NCBI GenBank assembly: GCA_964486135.1
Contig: CAZAKT010000034.1
Span: 1 to 15,924 of the forward strand
Source of the DNA: UBA4923 sp964486135
GTDB taxonomy: Bacteria > Bacillota > Clostridia > Saccharofermentanales > DTU023
Direction of reading: 5' to 3'
DNA length: 15,924 nt
Part shown: one piece after another, positions 1 through 6,820 of the stretch
Position numbering within the stretch: the first letter of the stretch is position 1
Layout of the letters: each line of letters begins with the position of its first letter
Position numbers and translations under genes: made by a program
The notes under the pieces: model-generated
Seen by the model: the letters and a program-made list of their open reading frames with translations, nothing else
Databases searched by the model: none
What the model was told of the DNA's origin: nothing

Positions 1-210
1 TGCTGATTCATTGACTAGCTCGAAAAACTTAATGGATGATTCTGCTTTTCTTTCAATAATTTCTGACTGAATCGACTCAGTTTCTTCCTGATCGGCAGTC
101 ATCAATTTATCAACGTATTCATTCTCAATAGACTGATATTCTTTAAGTGTTTCGTCACGAATATCTTCAAATTCCTGTTTGAGTACTTCTACAAGCCTTC
201 TCTTTTTTCT
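1..210 (-). pseudogene. Frameshifted C-terminal continuation of the nuclease-helicase gene (partial, runs off window)
   Basis: Read on the minus strand from 210 to 1, a frame one base back from the helicase frame stays open to the window edge. It encodes a charged, helix-like sequence including VEVLKQEFEDIRDETLKEYQ and then roughly 45 more residues rich in E, K and Q. The frame is closed by a TAA immediately upstream of 210, and the helicase frame ends in TAG at 191-189. The switch must therefore fall in the ~20 nt between them, which contain a run of six A (minus strand, 208-203). The simplest reading is that the gene once ran through and lost one A, or that a base was miscalled; ribosomal slippage is also possible. 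No domain can be named from this piece, which has no start of its own. Confidence 0.6.
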
Positions 211-2495
211 TTAACTTGGGCTTTTGTAAGATTATACTCCCTGGCCAGTTGATCAAAGCCTGTTGAAGTCGATCTTGTGATTTCCTCGACAAGCTTCTCT
301 GCTTCAATAAGCTCTGGAGCAAATTGATCCGCATAGATCTTGTCACCAAAAAGTTCATTTCTCTTATTACTAATTAAGCTCTCAGGAATTTCAACTTCAC
401 CTTCTTGGTTAACCATTGGCTTAATATCACTAATTGGTTTTCTCTCAGCTAAGCGCTTGTTTTTCTCCGGAGGTATATTGTTTAAAATATCTCTAATTTC
501 AGCAGGAGCATTAAATATTCCAGCAATATTTATGAATAAGAGATTACTCATAAAGCCGCGCTTGACAACCTCTGTTGCTTTAATGCGATTTGGCAGAGTT
601 AGTACTTCACCTGCATCTATCTCATGCATAGAGCCATCCCGGTCTTCTGCAATAACCGGGAAGAAATTTAGCAATTCTCTTATATTCTCTTTTCGTTTGT
701 CTTCTGTTTGAGCCTGGTCACTCGAAAGATTATTAGCGAATTGATCATAAAGATCTAGGGTGCGATCTGGTGAGAAATCAAAGATATACGCATTATTTTT
801 GCGCTGAAAATTTCCGTCTGAGGCAATATGTTCGTGAGGGTTTTGAGACCGGAAAGCTGCCTGAAAATACAAGGCAGCCGATTTAATGTCACTCAACATC
901 AACACGCCAGTCCATTCCGGTATGGTTACGCCTGTTGTAAGTTGGCCTACAGAAAGAGTTATCGTTCTTTCATTATTTTCTATAGCTTTCTTAACACGGT
1001 TATAACTTTTTTCTGCTCTTTTAGTGTCATGTGCTTCAGCTTCAATGCTCTCATCGACATCGGCCAAGACCTTGCCATCACCTGCAGCAAGCACAATTTC
1101 GTACTTCCCAAACACAGGGTGCTCGCGCAGCATCTTTTCAAGAGCTTTTGCTGAATTTACACGGGCAAGAAGCCAGAGTGTATGTTTAAGTTCTTGTCGA
1201 TGCTCTGTTTCAGAAAAAGGGAATCTTCCGGACGCTAGATTATCCAAAAACTTCCTGACGTCATCTTCACGATCAAACTTATTGCCATTACTGACCTTGA
1301 AAAATTCATTCAAATCGAAAGCATAATCGTAGTTTTTATCCCCGATGGACTTACCTTCAGCAACTTCTTCTTCAATGATCTTGCTCATTTGATAAGTGAA
1401 CATATTAAGAGTTGGCAAAGGCTCATATGGATTTGATCCGAAAGAATAGTCCCAGTTTGTCCTTACTTCTTGCTCATCAGCGTAAGACCAATTGTATATT
1501 TGGGAATCATTAAATTTATTACTTGCTAGTGCCTTGAATGGTGTTCCTGATAGATGGAGGGTGAAGTTGCGGCTAATTCCATCAAAGGCTTGATCAGTTT
1601 TAAATGTGTCAACGCCCTCATGTGCCTCATCTACAACAAGAAGAGACCACGGATGCCACTGCACCCATTCAAGTTTTTGATATTCACCTCCTGCCCATTC
1701 GGCTCCTTTAAGATCTTGAAGAGATACAAAAGCTATGAGAGAAAAACTTTCTTGCTTGGCGCTAAGTATTTCATTCATAAACTCCTCGTGACTCATTGCC
1801 TTATTTTTTAATGCATCTGTTTCAGAGACAAACCTAAAGTCAGGCTCTTGCCAACTAATAAATTTGATATAGTCGTCAAACCAGGAGTTCGCGATTGCAG
1901 GTCTGTTAGTCACTATCAGTATGTTAGTAGCTTTATTATCATCGTCATATATTCTTTTGAGTCTGCGAATAAAATCATATGTAGACAAGGTTTTGCCAAA
2001 TCTAGGTTTAGCGTTCCACAGAAATTCACACTTATGATCATCGCAATTTAAATAGTAATCTAGCGTAGCATCAACAGCCTTTTGTTGTTCATGTCTTAAC
2101 ACATATTGATAGTGATCATCGCTAACTTGGACGCCATCATAATCAAGCTGAATATATTTGTCCGTCAGTTGCTCAGCCCTTTCAGGATAGCCATCGAAGT
2201 AAAACCATTCTCTGGCACTATCATTAAAGTTGGCTCGCTCAATGCCATTTTGTTCAAAATAGCGATGCAAATCAGTATCCTTGAACCACTTGCCATCAAT
2301 TCTTTTAGCTTTCCTTTGGAATAGAATATTTGCATTTAGCCCGGCAGTACTTATCTGATTTTTTATTCTTGCTTCAGTCTCTTGGGTAGTCTCTCCAACC
2401 TTGATATAACCATCATGATCAGGCACTTGTGGCAGTGTGTAACCGTATACTTTCCTGTTAATATCTTCATATGGTTGGACTATTGTTCTATCCAC
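189..2495 (-). CDS. T5orf172/GIY-YIG nuclease fused to SF2 (DEAH) helicase, restriction-type
   Basis: A 768-residue protein starting at GTG (2495-2493), with a GGAGGA ribosome site a few bases upstream. Residues ~17-100 resemble the T5orf172/GIY-YIG nuclease fold (DGYIKVGETTQ, then EARIKNQ and a WFK..DLHRYF segment). An SF2 helicase core follows: Walker A NAKPRFGKT at 161-169, VVDEAHEG at 287-294 and SGTPF at 316-320. Motif V-like (QLTTGVTIPEW) and motif VI-like (AAFRSQNP) segments follow past residue 500. The likely role is ATP-dependent DNA translocation coupled to nicking or cutting, as the restriction arm of an R-M or phage-defence system. It overlaps the upstream methylase-like gene by 8 nt, so translation is probably coupled. 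The frame ends in TAG at 191-189, but coding continues in another frame to the window edge, so the full protein was probably longer. The exact system type is not certain. Confidence 0.8.
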   Translation of the reverse strand: MDRTIVQPYEDINRKVYGYTLPQVPDHDGYIKVGETTQETEARIKNQISTAGLNANILFQRKAKRIDGKWFKDTDLHRYFEQNGIERANFNDSAREWFYFDGYPERAEQLTDKYIQLDYDGVQVSDDHYQYVLRHEQQKAVDATLDYYLNCDDHKCEFLWNAKPRFGKTLSTYDFIRRLKRIYDDDNKATNILIVTNRPAIANSWFDDYIKFISWQEPDFRFVSETDALKNKAMSHEEFMNEILSAKQESFSLIAFVSLQDLKGAEWAGGEYQKLEWVQWHPWSLLVVDEAHEGVDTFKTDQAFDGISRNFTLHLSGTPFKALASNKFNDSQIYNWSYADEQEVRTNWDYSFGSNPYEPLPTLNMFTYQMSKIIEEEVAEGKSIGDKNYDYAFDLNEFFKVSNGNKFDREDDVRKFLDNLASGRFPFSETEHRQELKHTLWLLARVNSAKALEKMLREHPVFGKYEIVLAAGDGKVLADVDESIEAEAHDTKRAEKSYNRVKKAIENNERTITLSVGQLTTGVTIPEWTGVLMLSDIKSAALYFQAAFRSQNPHEHIASDGNFQRKNNAYIFDFSPDRTLDLYDQFANNLSSDQAQTEDKRKENIRELLNFFPVIAEDRDGSMHEIDAGEVLTLPNRIKATEVVKRGFMSNLLFINIAGIFNAPAEIRDILNNIPPEKNKRLAERKPISDIKPMVNQEGEVEIPESLISNKRNELFGDKIYADQFAPELIEAEKLVEEITRSTSTGFDQLAREYNLTKAQVKEKREGL

Positions 2496-3258
2496 TGCTC
2501 TCCTCCGTTTCCTCCAGATAAACGTCAGTTATTTTTGCTTTTACATACTTAGGCTCTATTTGCACATCTCTTGTACTTTCAACACTAGTATTAATATCTA
2601 TCAGAGCAAAAAAGTCTGTTTGGTCGAGCTTCTCAATCCCTTTGAGGACCTCTCCATCCGATTTCAAAGCATTCTCAAAAATGTCATCTAGGGTGTATTC
2701 AGTGCGTTGCACTTCAATAGTTATAGGTTCTTTGTCCAGATTGATAGCTTTCCACTCGCTAAAGACAATTGGTTTCCCACTAGGTTTTTGTCTAGTTAGA
2801 AAATTGCCTTGTTCGATATTTGCAGTAATTATTGTTTTTGCACTGGAAAGAACATTATCATTAATACGAGCTTCATTTTTCTGAGTCTGCTTGAGATAAA
2901 ATTCATTAAATTTCTGAAACATATTAATCGTGCAAGCCTGAGCGTTATCTTCCAGCAACTCTATTCCATACAGAGTCGACAACGCCAGTAAGGAATAATT
3001 CTCAAATTGTTTTATACTCTTATTATATTTTTTCACTACCATCTTGAGTTTTCGTTCAAGAATAGCGACAAGAAAGGCACCTTCTCCAGCAGCCGGCTCA
3101 AGGAATGTTGCCGTCAAATCTTCACAAGCTTCTTTAATTCCCGATTGATCCAACATCAATTTAACAATTTTTTTAGGCGTAAATACTTCTCCATGTTTTT
3201 GGACGCGGGATTTGCTTTTGATTAAACTTTCATTTTGATTGTCAGTAGATATAGTCAA
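2488..3258 (-). CDS. N6-adenine DNA methylase-like subunit lacking a visible NPPY motif
   Basis: A 256-residue protein with a TTG start at 3258-3256, preceded by GGAGAAG about 7 nt upstream. It has the N-terminal entry typical of N6 methylases (HGEVFTPKKIVKLMLD, ~22-37), the SAM-binding motif I (EPAAGEGAFL, ~54-63), a motif II-like GIELLED and a GNFL segment where motif III would be. The catalytic motif IV (NPPY/NPPF) is not present; its expected place holds GKPIVFSEWKAI. It may bind SAM without methylating, or need a partner carrying the NPPY half, perhaps encoded left of the window. Its stop lies inside the start region of the nuclease-helicase (8-nt overlap), so the two form one operon. 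An HsdM-like or Eco57I-like role is inferred. Confidence 0.7.
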   Translation of the reverse strand: MTISTDNQNESLIKSKSRVQKHGEVFTPKKIVKLMLDQSGIKEACEDLTATFLEPAAGEGAFLVAILERKLKMVVKKYNKSIKQFENYSLLALSTLYGIELLEDNAQACTINMFQKFNEFYLKQTQKNEARINDNVLSSAKTIITANIEQGNFLTRQKPSGKPIVFSEWKAINLDKEPITIEVQRTEYTLDDIFENALKSDGEVLKGIEKLDQTDFFALIDINTSVESTRDVQIEPKYVKAKITDVYLEETEESSG

Positions 3259-3272
3259 ATCTTCTTCTCCAA

Positions 3273-3286
3273 CTGATTTGAATCAG
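3273..3286. repeat. Palindrome CTGATT-TG-AATCAG between the R-M promoter and start codon
   Basis: A perfect 6-bp inverted repeat with a 2-bp centre, lying between the -10 box (3297-3302) and the ribosome site of the methylase-like gene. Its position around the expected transcription start would suit a repressor site. No controller (C) protein gene is seen nearby. Confidence 0.4.
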
Positions 3287-3296
3287 ATTTAACAAA

Positions 3297-3305
3297 ATTA
3301 TATCA
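3297..3305 (-). promoter_or_regulatory. Extended -10 promoter (TGATATAAT) for the R-M genes
   Basis: On the minus strand the sequence reads TG-A-TATAAT, a perfect extended -10 box about 40 nt upstream of the TTG start. A clear -35 box is missing (GTGACT at 3322-3327 is only partial, with a 19-bp spacer), as is common for extended -10 promoters. This is sequence inference only. Confidence 0.55.
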
Positions 3306-3590
3306 TTTGAGAAATATCACGAGTCACCTAACAAATACTGCCGCTGAACAAACATCGACTCCTCATAAATAAATCCTGTTAAAATCGACTAATGCCACAA
3401 GGATGCAGAAAGCATGGATTTAACAATGGCAACGAATCGTCAAATCATTGATAAACAAAAGAACCACCCGAGGTAGCATAAATAACGGAGAAGCCAAACT
3501 CACGACAATCCTGACAGGATATAAAAGAATCAATGAGAGTTAAGTCTGGCCATTTATGGTAATGAGTTTAAGTGGAGTCTGCTAGAATTT
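3306..3590. other. Intergenic AT-rich stretch without a recognisable gene
   Basis: All frames carry frequent stops and no RNA gene is recognised. One small palindrome is visible (ATCCTG-A-CAGGAT, 3508-3520), of unknown meaning. A short reading starting at the ATG at 3426 (MATNRQIIDKQK) stops quickly and is not called. The stretch separates the R-M promoter from the insertion-sequence relic. Confidence 0.5.
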
Positions 3591-4120
3591 TGGACAACTT
3601 GCTAAGATACAAAAAAGAAAAAGATCTTAGTAGATGTCAGTTAAAAAAAGGATATACGATAAGGAACTCAAACTTCGCGCTGTCCGTCTGAGTTACGGTA
3701 GTGATCGGACGATAGCAGAGGCGGCAGAGACTTTGGGTATCCATCGCAGTATCCTGACCTGCTGGCGCCGCGAGTATACGCCTGCCGGGGATGTTGCTCA
3801 TTGCACAGTGGAAGAACGAGGAACCAGTGTTTACGGATACGAATAGCGGAACTTGAACAAATAATATTACCTACGTGCGAACAGGTGAAGGTTTTGACTG
3901 TCTACGCCAAATCCGAGATGTCTTCACGGAGATTGTTCTTGCAAACCATCAACAAGAACGAATGACAAAAGATCTGGTTCTTATCACCATTAGAAAAGTC
4001 CAGACTCGTTGGCACTTCTCTGATAGGAACAGCAGTACCAGACATGTGTTGCTTAATTTGTTGTCCGATAAAGAGTTGAACTCCCCTCACATCCTCATCG
4101 AAAGGCTGGACACACAATAT
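3591..4120 (+). mobile_element. Degraded IS3-family insertion sequence relic
   Basis: The left part encodes the start of an IS3-type OrfA (3634-3846). A shifted frame just after it continues with a coiled-coil-like LRIRIAELEQ. A third frame near 3956-4030 has ERMTKDLVLITIRK and WHFSDRNSS, which loosely resemble the DDE transposase stretch that leads to HSDRGSQYTS. The pieces are out of frame and most of OrfB is missing, so the element is dead. The left end may be the TGGACAACTTGCTAAG region near 3591; no matching inverted copy was found on the right. The relic stops just before the radical SAM gene, at the AT-rich/GC-rich boundary. Confidence 0.5.
3634..3846 (+). pseudogene. IS3-family transposase OrfA, N-terminal fragment
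   Basis: A 70-residue reading with the helix-turn-helix start of IS3/IS911-type OrfA: a basic entry (KKRIYDKELKLRAVRLSY), the helix AEAAETLGIHRS and WRREY. After ~residue 50 the homology appears to shift by one base: the frame beginning at 3804 encodes RTRNQCLRIRIAELEQ, like the OrfA leucine-rich coil. The protein is therefore broken by a frameshift near 3785-3805 and ends early at TAG 3844-3846. IS3 elements use programmed slippage between OrfA and OrfB, but this break lies inside OrfA and so looks like decay. Confidence 0.65.
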
Positions 4121-4122
4121 CC

Positions 4123-5508
4123 CTACCTATACAGGGTCCTCCCATCCTGCGCCGTCAAATTGTAGGCACAGAAAGGAATCAGCCTGTGCCCCTCCGCAAT
4201 ATGGATGTAGCAGTCCCTCAATCTGTCCAGATCCAGATTCCAGGCATCCATAAAGGTCATGGCCGAGATGGCCAATTGCCTGTTTCTTAAGGTATCCAGG
4301 AAATCATCCAGGGAGGAGGTACTGGAGCCTTTTATGGATTTAGCGGGTCTCATCCGGGCCTGGCCTTTCCAAGCCTTGGCCACGTAGGCTCTGGCTTGGC
4401 TGGCCCTGTCGGCGGCCTTGGGGAGGGGGGAACCGCAGCCACAGGCGGGGGTTTCGGGGACCGGGGAGCCACAGCCACAGCTGGTGGACTTGCCGGAAGT
4501 CTTGGTCCGGAAGGAACCGTCCCTGTTGACCAGGAAACTGCCGGAGAAGGAGCAGTAAGCGTTCTCGGCTTCGGCGGGGGTGAAGTCCGTCATCTTCATT
4601 TGACCCCCTGTCTGTTCCTCAATGGCGTGCAGGAGATGGGAGAGGGTGAAGCGGTTGACGGGGGCCCCTTCAGGGTAGCGGCCCGCAAAGGTCATAGGCT
4701 GGAAGTGGACCCCGGTGACAGTAGGCATATGGTCTGCGGCAAATCTTAGGATATCCCCTATTTGGTGGGTATTGGTCTTGTCCTTTAATGTGGGAACCAG
4801 GACAACGCCTATCCCCGCTTCCTCACAAGCCTTTATCGCCTGCTCCTTGATGTGGAGGAGGTCTCTTCCTCGGATATCCCGGTAGACGTCGTCGGTGATT
4901 CCGTCAAACTGGAGGAAGACACAATCGAGGCCAGCCTCTGCCAGTGTCTTTGCATAGCCCTCTTCTTCGGCAAGGCGAATACCGTTGGTATTCAGTTGGA
5001 AGAAGGGGTGGCCCATCTTCTTGCCCTCTATGATCAGTTCTGGGATGTCATCCCTGACGGAGGGTTCCCCTCCGGAGAGCTGGATATTGAGGGGGCCTCC
5101 CCGGGTCAGAAGATCTTTCAAGGTGTCCAGAAGCTCATCTATAGGTGAGTCATCCTCGGCATTGCCACTGGAGGCGAAGCAGATGGGGCAGCCCAGATTA
5201 CAGCGTTCGGTCACCTCCAGGAGGACACAGCAGGAGTGCTGGCGGTGGTCCGGGCAGAGGCCGCAGTCGAAGGGACAGCCCCTATCGATAGCCGTGGCCG
5301 GATTGATAGGGGTGGAAGGCTCCTTGATCCGGTTCCAGTCCTCATAGGGGAGGTGGCCGCCCCAGACCTCAACCTCAAAATCCCCATGGTCGGGACAGGT
5401 CTTCTCCATATAGACGACCTGGTCCCTCTTGACCCGTTTAGCCGGGATTTTCTTCAGGCAGATGGGACAGACGCTCTCTGTCCAGCTTAGGAATTGCTTG
5501 TCAGTCAC
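4123..5508 (-). CDS. trsS: Radical SAM protein, TrsS-like
   Basis: A 461-residue protein with a GTG start (5508-5506) behind AGGAGGAG. It opens with a zinc-ribbon-like part (CPIC at 14-17, CPDHG at 38-42), then CPFDCGLC at 78-85 and the radical SAM cluster motif CNLGCPIC (C103, C107, C110), SGGEP at 145-149 and QLNTNG at 171-176. This N-terminal layout is shared with the Tes/MJ0619 group of radical SAM enzymes. The protein ends naturally (IPFCAYNL...LYR). A tandem CGCGSP pair sits at 344-349 and 356-361. It would bind SAM and a [4Fe-4S] cluster; its substrate is unknown. It is the last gene of the molybdenum hydroxylase operon. The NCBI family name TrsS (some members selenoproteins) is from memory; no in-frame UGA was seen here. 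Confidence 0.75.
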   Translation of the reverse strand: MTDKQFLSWTESVCPICLKKIPAKRVKRDQVVYMEKTCPDHGDFEVEVWGGHLPYEDWNRIKEPSTPINPATAIDRGCPFDCGLCPDHRQHSCCVLLEVTERCNLGCPICFASSGNAEDDSPIDELLDTLKDLLTRGGPLNIQLSGGEPSVRDDIPELIIEGKKMGHPFFQLNTNGIRLAEEEGYAKTLAEAGLDCVFLQFDGITDDVYRDIRGRDLLHIKEQAIKACEEAGIGVVLVPTLKDKTNTHQIGDILRFAADHMPTVTGVHFQPMTFAGRYPEGAPVNRFTLSHLLHAIEEQTGGQMKMTDFTPAEAENAYCSFSGSFLVNRDGSFRTKTSGKSTSCGCGSPVPETPACGCGSPLPKAADRASQARAYVAKAWKGQARMRPAKSIKGSSTSSLDDFLDTLRNRQLAISAMTFMDAWNLDLDRLRDCYIHIAEGHRLIPFCAYNLTAQDGRTLYR

Positions 5509-5524
5509 CTTGTCTCCTCCTCTT

Positions 5525-5580
5525 TATCTACACCATTTAGGGGTCAAATGGTGCAGATAGCTCCTTGCATGGTGTAGATA
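5525..5580 (-). promoter_or_regulatory. Leader with two mutually exclusive hairpins before the radical SAM gene
   Basis: In the transcript (minus strand) two near-identical arms come first: TATCTACACCAT (5580-5569) and TATCTGCACCATTT (5559-5546). One complementary arm follows, AAATGGTGTAGATA (5538-5525). The second arm pairs with the last over 14 bp (one G-U, 7-nt loop); the first pairs with it over 12 perfect bp. The pairing arm ends a few bases before the ribosome site AGGAGGAG. There is no U-tract, so it is not a standard terminator. It could control translation or mRNA processing of the last operon gene. Confidence 0.6.
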
Positions 5581-5587
5581 CCGGGCA

Positions 5588-6010
5588 TTACTCCTCCAGG
5601 ATCCCGTAGTCCTCCAGGAGCTCCACCATCTTGTAGTAACCGGCCTCGATGATGCCGGGACAGACCTGCTTGGAATAGTCCTTGTCCCCCTTGATGATGT
5701 CATAGCAGCGGTCGGTACCGTATTCCTCCCGGAACCAGTCCACGTATCCCTTGATGATTCCCTTGTAATTTTCGTGGGGGATGTCCTCCAGCGGGCCCCG
5801 GCCGGCCAGATAGCCGATGGCGGCAGCTCCGCCGGTCAGCACCCCGCAGGCAGAACCAGCATCCCCCATACCTCCAGTCAGGCCGGACATGGCCCGGATG
5901 AGACCAGGGTTGTCGTGGCCGACCAGGTCCAGGGCCAGCCTGACCATGATCTGGGAGCAACCACTGATCCCCTGTTTCTTCAGCTCCAGCAAAACCAGGT
6001 CAAAATCCAT
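5588..6010 (-). CDS. C_GCAxxG_C_C family protein (DVU_1555-like)
   Basis: A 140-residue soluble protein with a glycine-rich core around GSACGVLTGG (Cys 55) and further cysteines at 18 (SGCSQ), 102 (RCYDI) and 117 (VCPGI). This spacing fits the C_GCAxxG_C_C family, thought to bind a redox metal centre or take part in thiol redox chemistry; the true role is unknown. I place the start at ATG 6010-6008, because GAGGAG lies 6 nt upstream. A TTG at 6031 in the same frame has no good ribosome site and would overlap the methyltransferase gene. The gene begins 13 nt after the methyltransferase stop, so it is co-transcribed. A 79-nt hairpin-bearing gap separates it from the radical SAM gene. Confidence 0.75.
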   Translation of the reverse strand: MDFDLVLLELKKQGISGCSQIMVRLALDLVGHDNPGLIRAMSGLTGGMGDAGSACGVLTGGAAAIGYLAGRGPLEDIPHENYKGIIKGYVDWFREEYGTDRCYDIIKGDKDYSKQVCPGIIEAGYYKMVELLEDYGILEE

Positions 6011-6016
6011 TATCTT

Positions 6017-6022
6017 CTCCTC
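6017..6022 (-). promoter_or_regulatory. Ribosome site deciding the ATG-6010 start
   Basis: GAGGAG on the minus strand lies 6 nt before the ATG at 6010-6008. It favours this start over the in-frame TTG at 6031 for the C_GCAxxG_C_C gene. Confidence 0.65.
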
Positions 6023-6023
6023 G

Positions 6024-6602
6024 CTAGTCAACTTTTCGGTAAATCCCGCTGAAGTATGAGCTGTCCTCCCCCTTGCGGGGGAACTTGGTCCCTGTCTCCC
6101 AGAGCCAGCGGGCGATAAAGGTCTTCAAATGGCGGGACTCATCCTGCCAGTCAAGCAGGGTAAAACCCTCCAGGTCGAAAGGGCCCTCCTCCGTGACGTC
6201 CGAGATCAGGAAAAGACCCTGCTCCTTCAAGACCCGCCTGACCTCCCTCAGGATACCCGCCCTGTCATCGAGGAGGGAGAGGCTGCACTCACAAAGGACT
6301 GCGTCAAAACTCTGGTCCTCATAGGGAAGTTCCTTCCCCCCCTCCCAAGCGGACAGGGCCTCCTCCATCCCCCTGTCCTGATCCTGGGCCCTCCGGATAA
6401 CCGTCTCCCTATCCGCCCCCTTGGCTTCCAGCTGCAAGGACTCCAGGATCCGGACACTGCTGCCATCCCCGCAGCAGAGGTCCAGGACCCGGTCCCCTTC
6501 CTTCAGACCGCTTCGCGCCAGAAGAGACCGGGTCATCTCCTCCCCGCCCGGGTGACCCAGGCTGAAGGCCAGCCAGGCTTCACTGTCGTAAAGGGAGGTC
6601 AT
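6024..6602 (-). CDS. Class I SAM-dependent methyltransferase (DVU_1556-like, TrsM-type)
   Basis: A 192-residue class I (Rossmann) methyltransferase. Motif I is VLDLCCGDGSS (39-49); a motif IV/post-motif region reads FDAVLCECSLSLLDD, followed by a typical VRRVLKEQGLFLISDV strand-helix. The longer in-frame reading upstream overlaps the preceding gene and is not used: the ATG at 6602-6600 forms an ATGA overlap with that gene's stop and has GGAGG a few bases upstream. The target of methylation is unknown. Its fixed place beside a radical SAM gene and a molybdenum hydroxylase suggests work on a cofactor, a small molecule or a protein of this pathway. I recall NCBI naming this family DVU_1556; that link is from memory. 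Confidence 0.75.
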   Translation of the reverse strand: MTSLYDSEAWLAFSLGHPGGEEMTRSLLARSGLKEGDRVLDLCCGDGSSVRILESLQLEAKGADRETVIRRAQDQDRGMEEALSAWEGGKELPYEDQSFDAVLCECSLSLLDDRAGILREVRRVLKEQGLFLISDVTEEGPFDLEGFTLLDWQDESRHLKTFIARWLWETGTKFPRKGEDSSYFSGIYRKVD

Positions 6603-6820
6603 TTGTCCTCCAGGGCCCGCTCCACCTCCAGGATCTTGCCGATGGCCAGTTCTTCCGGGATCAGGCCTTGCCCGCATTGGGGACAGCGGGGCATAAGAAG
6701 GGGGAAGTCGTTGCCCAGGTAATGGAGGGTAATCTCACCATTCTCCAGGGGGACATTACAGCAGCCACAGACCAGCTCCCCCTCAGTCAGGTCAAAAACT
6801 TCATGGTACTTGGTGTTCAT
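6599..6820 (-). CDS. Small zinc-ribbon/redox protein with paired cysteine motifs (DVU_1557-like)
   Basis: A 73-residue protein with two cysteine knuckles, CGCC at 18-21 and CPQC at 46-49, as in zinc ribbons or rubredoxin-like metal sites. A short charged helix closes the protein (ELAIGKILEVERALEDK). The start is ATG 6820-6818, which overlaps the stop of the upstream dicluster gene as ATGA; GGAG lies 8 nt upstream. The next gene again begins with an ATGA overlap, so three genes are translationally coupled. The metal (zinc or iron) and partner are unknown. A role as small electron carrier or scaffold for the neighbouring enzymes is inference. The family label DVU_1557 redox protein is recalled, not checked. 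Confidence 0.7.
   Translation of the reverse strand: MNTKYHEVFDLTEGELVCGCCNVPLENGEITLHYLGNDFPLLMPRCPQCGQGLIPEELAIGKILEVERALEDK

Noticed and set aside
203..209. Programmed -1 frameshift site A-AAA-AAG in the helicase gene
   Set aside because: The heptamer is present but its codon phase does not match the zero frame, so canonical dual-tRNA slippage does not work. A plain indel is the better first explanation.
3875..4165. Plus-strand open frame as a possible intact gene
   Set aside because: Only a short stretch resembles an IS3 transposase. It runs into the 3' end of the radical SAM gene on the other strand and has no clear start signal; treated as part of the IS relic.
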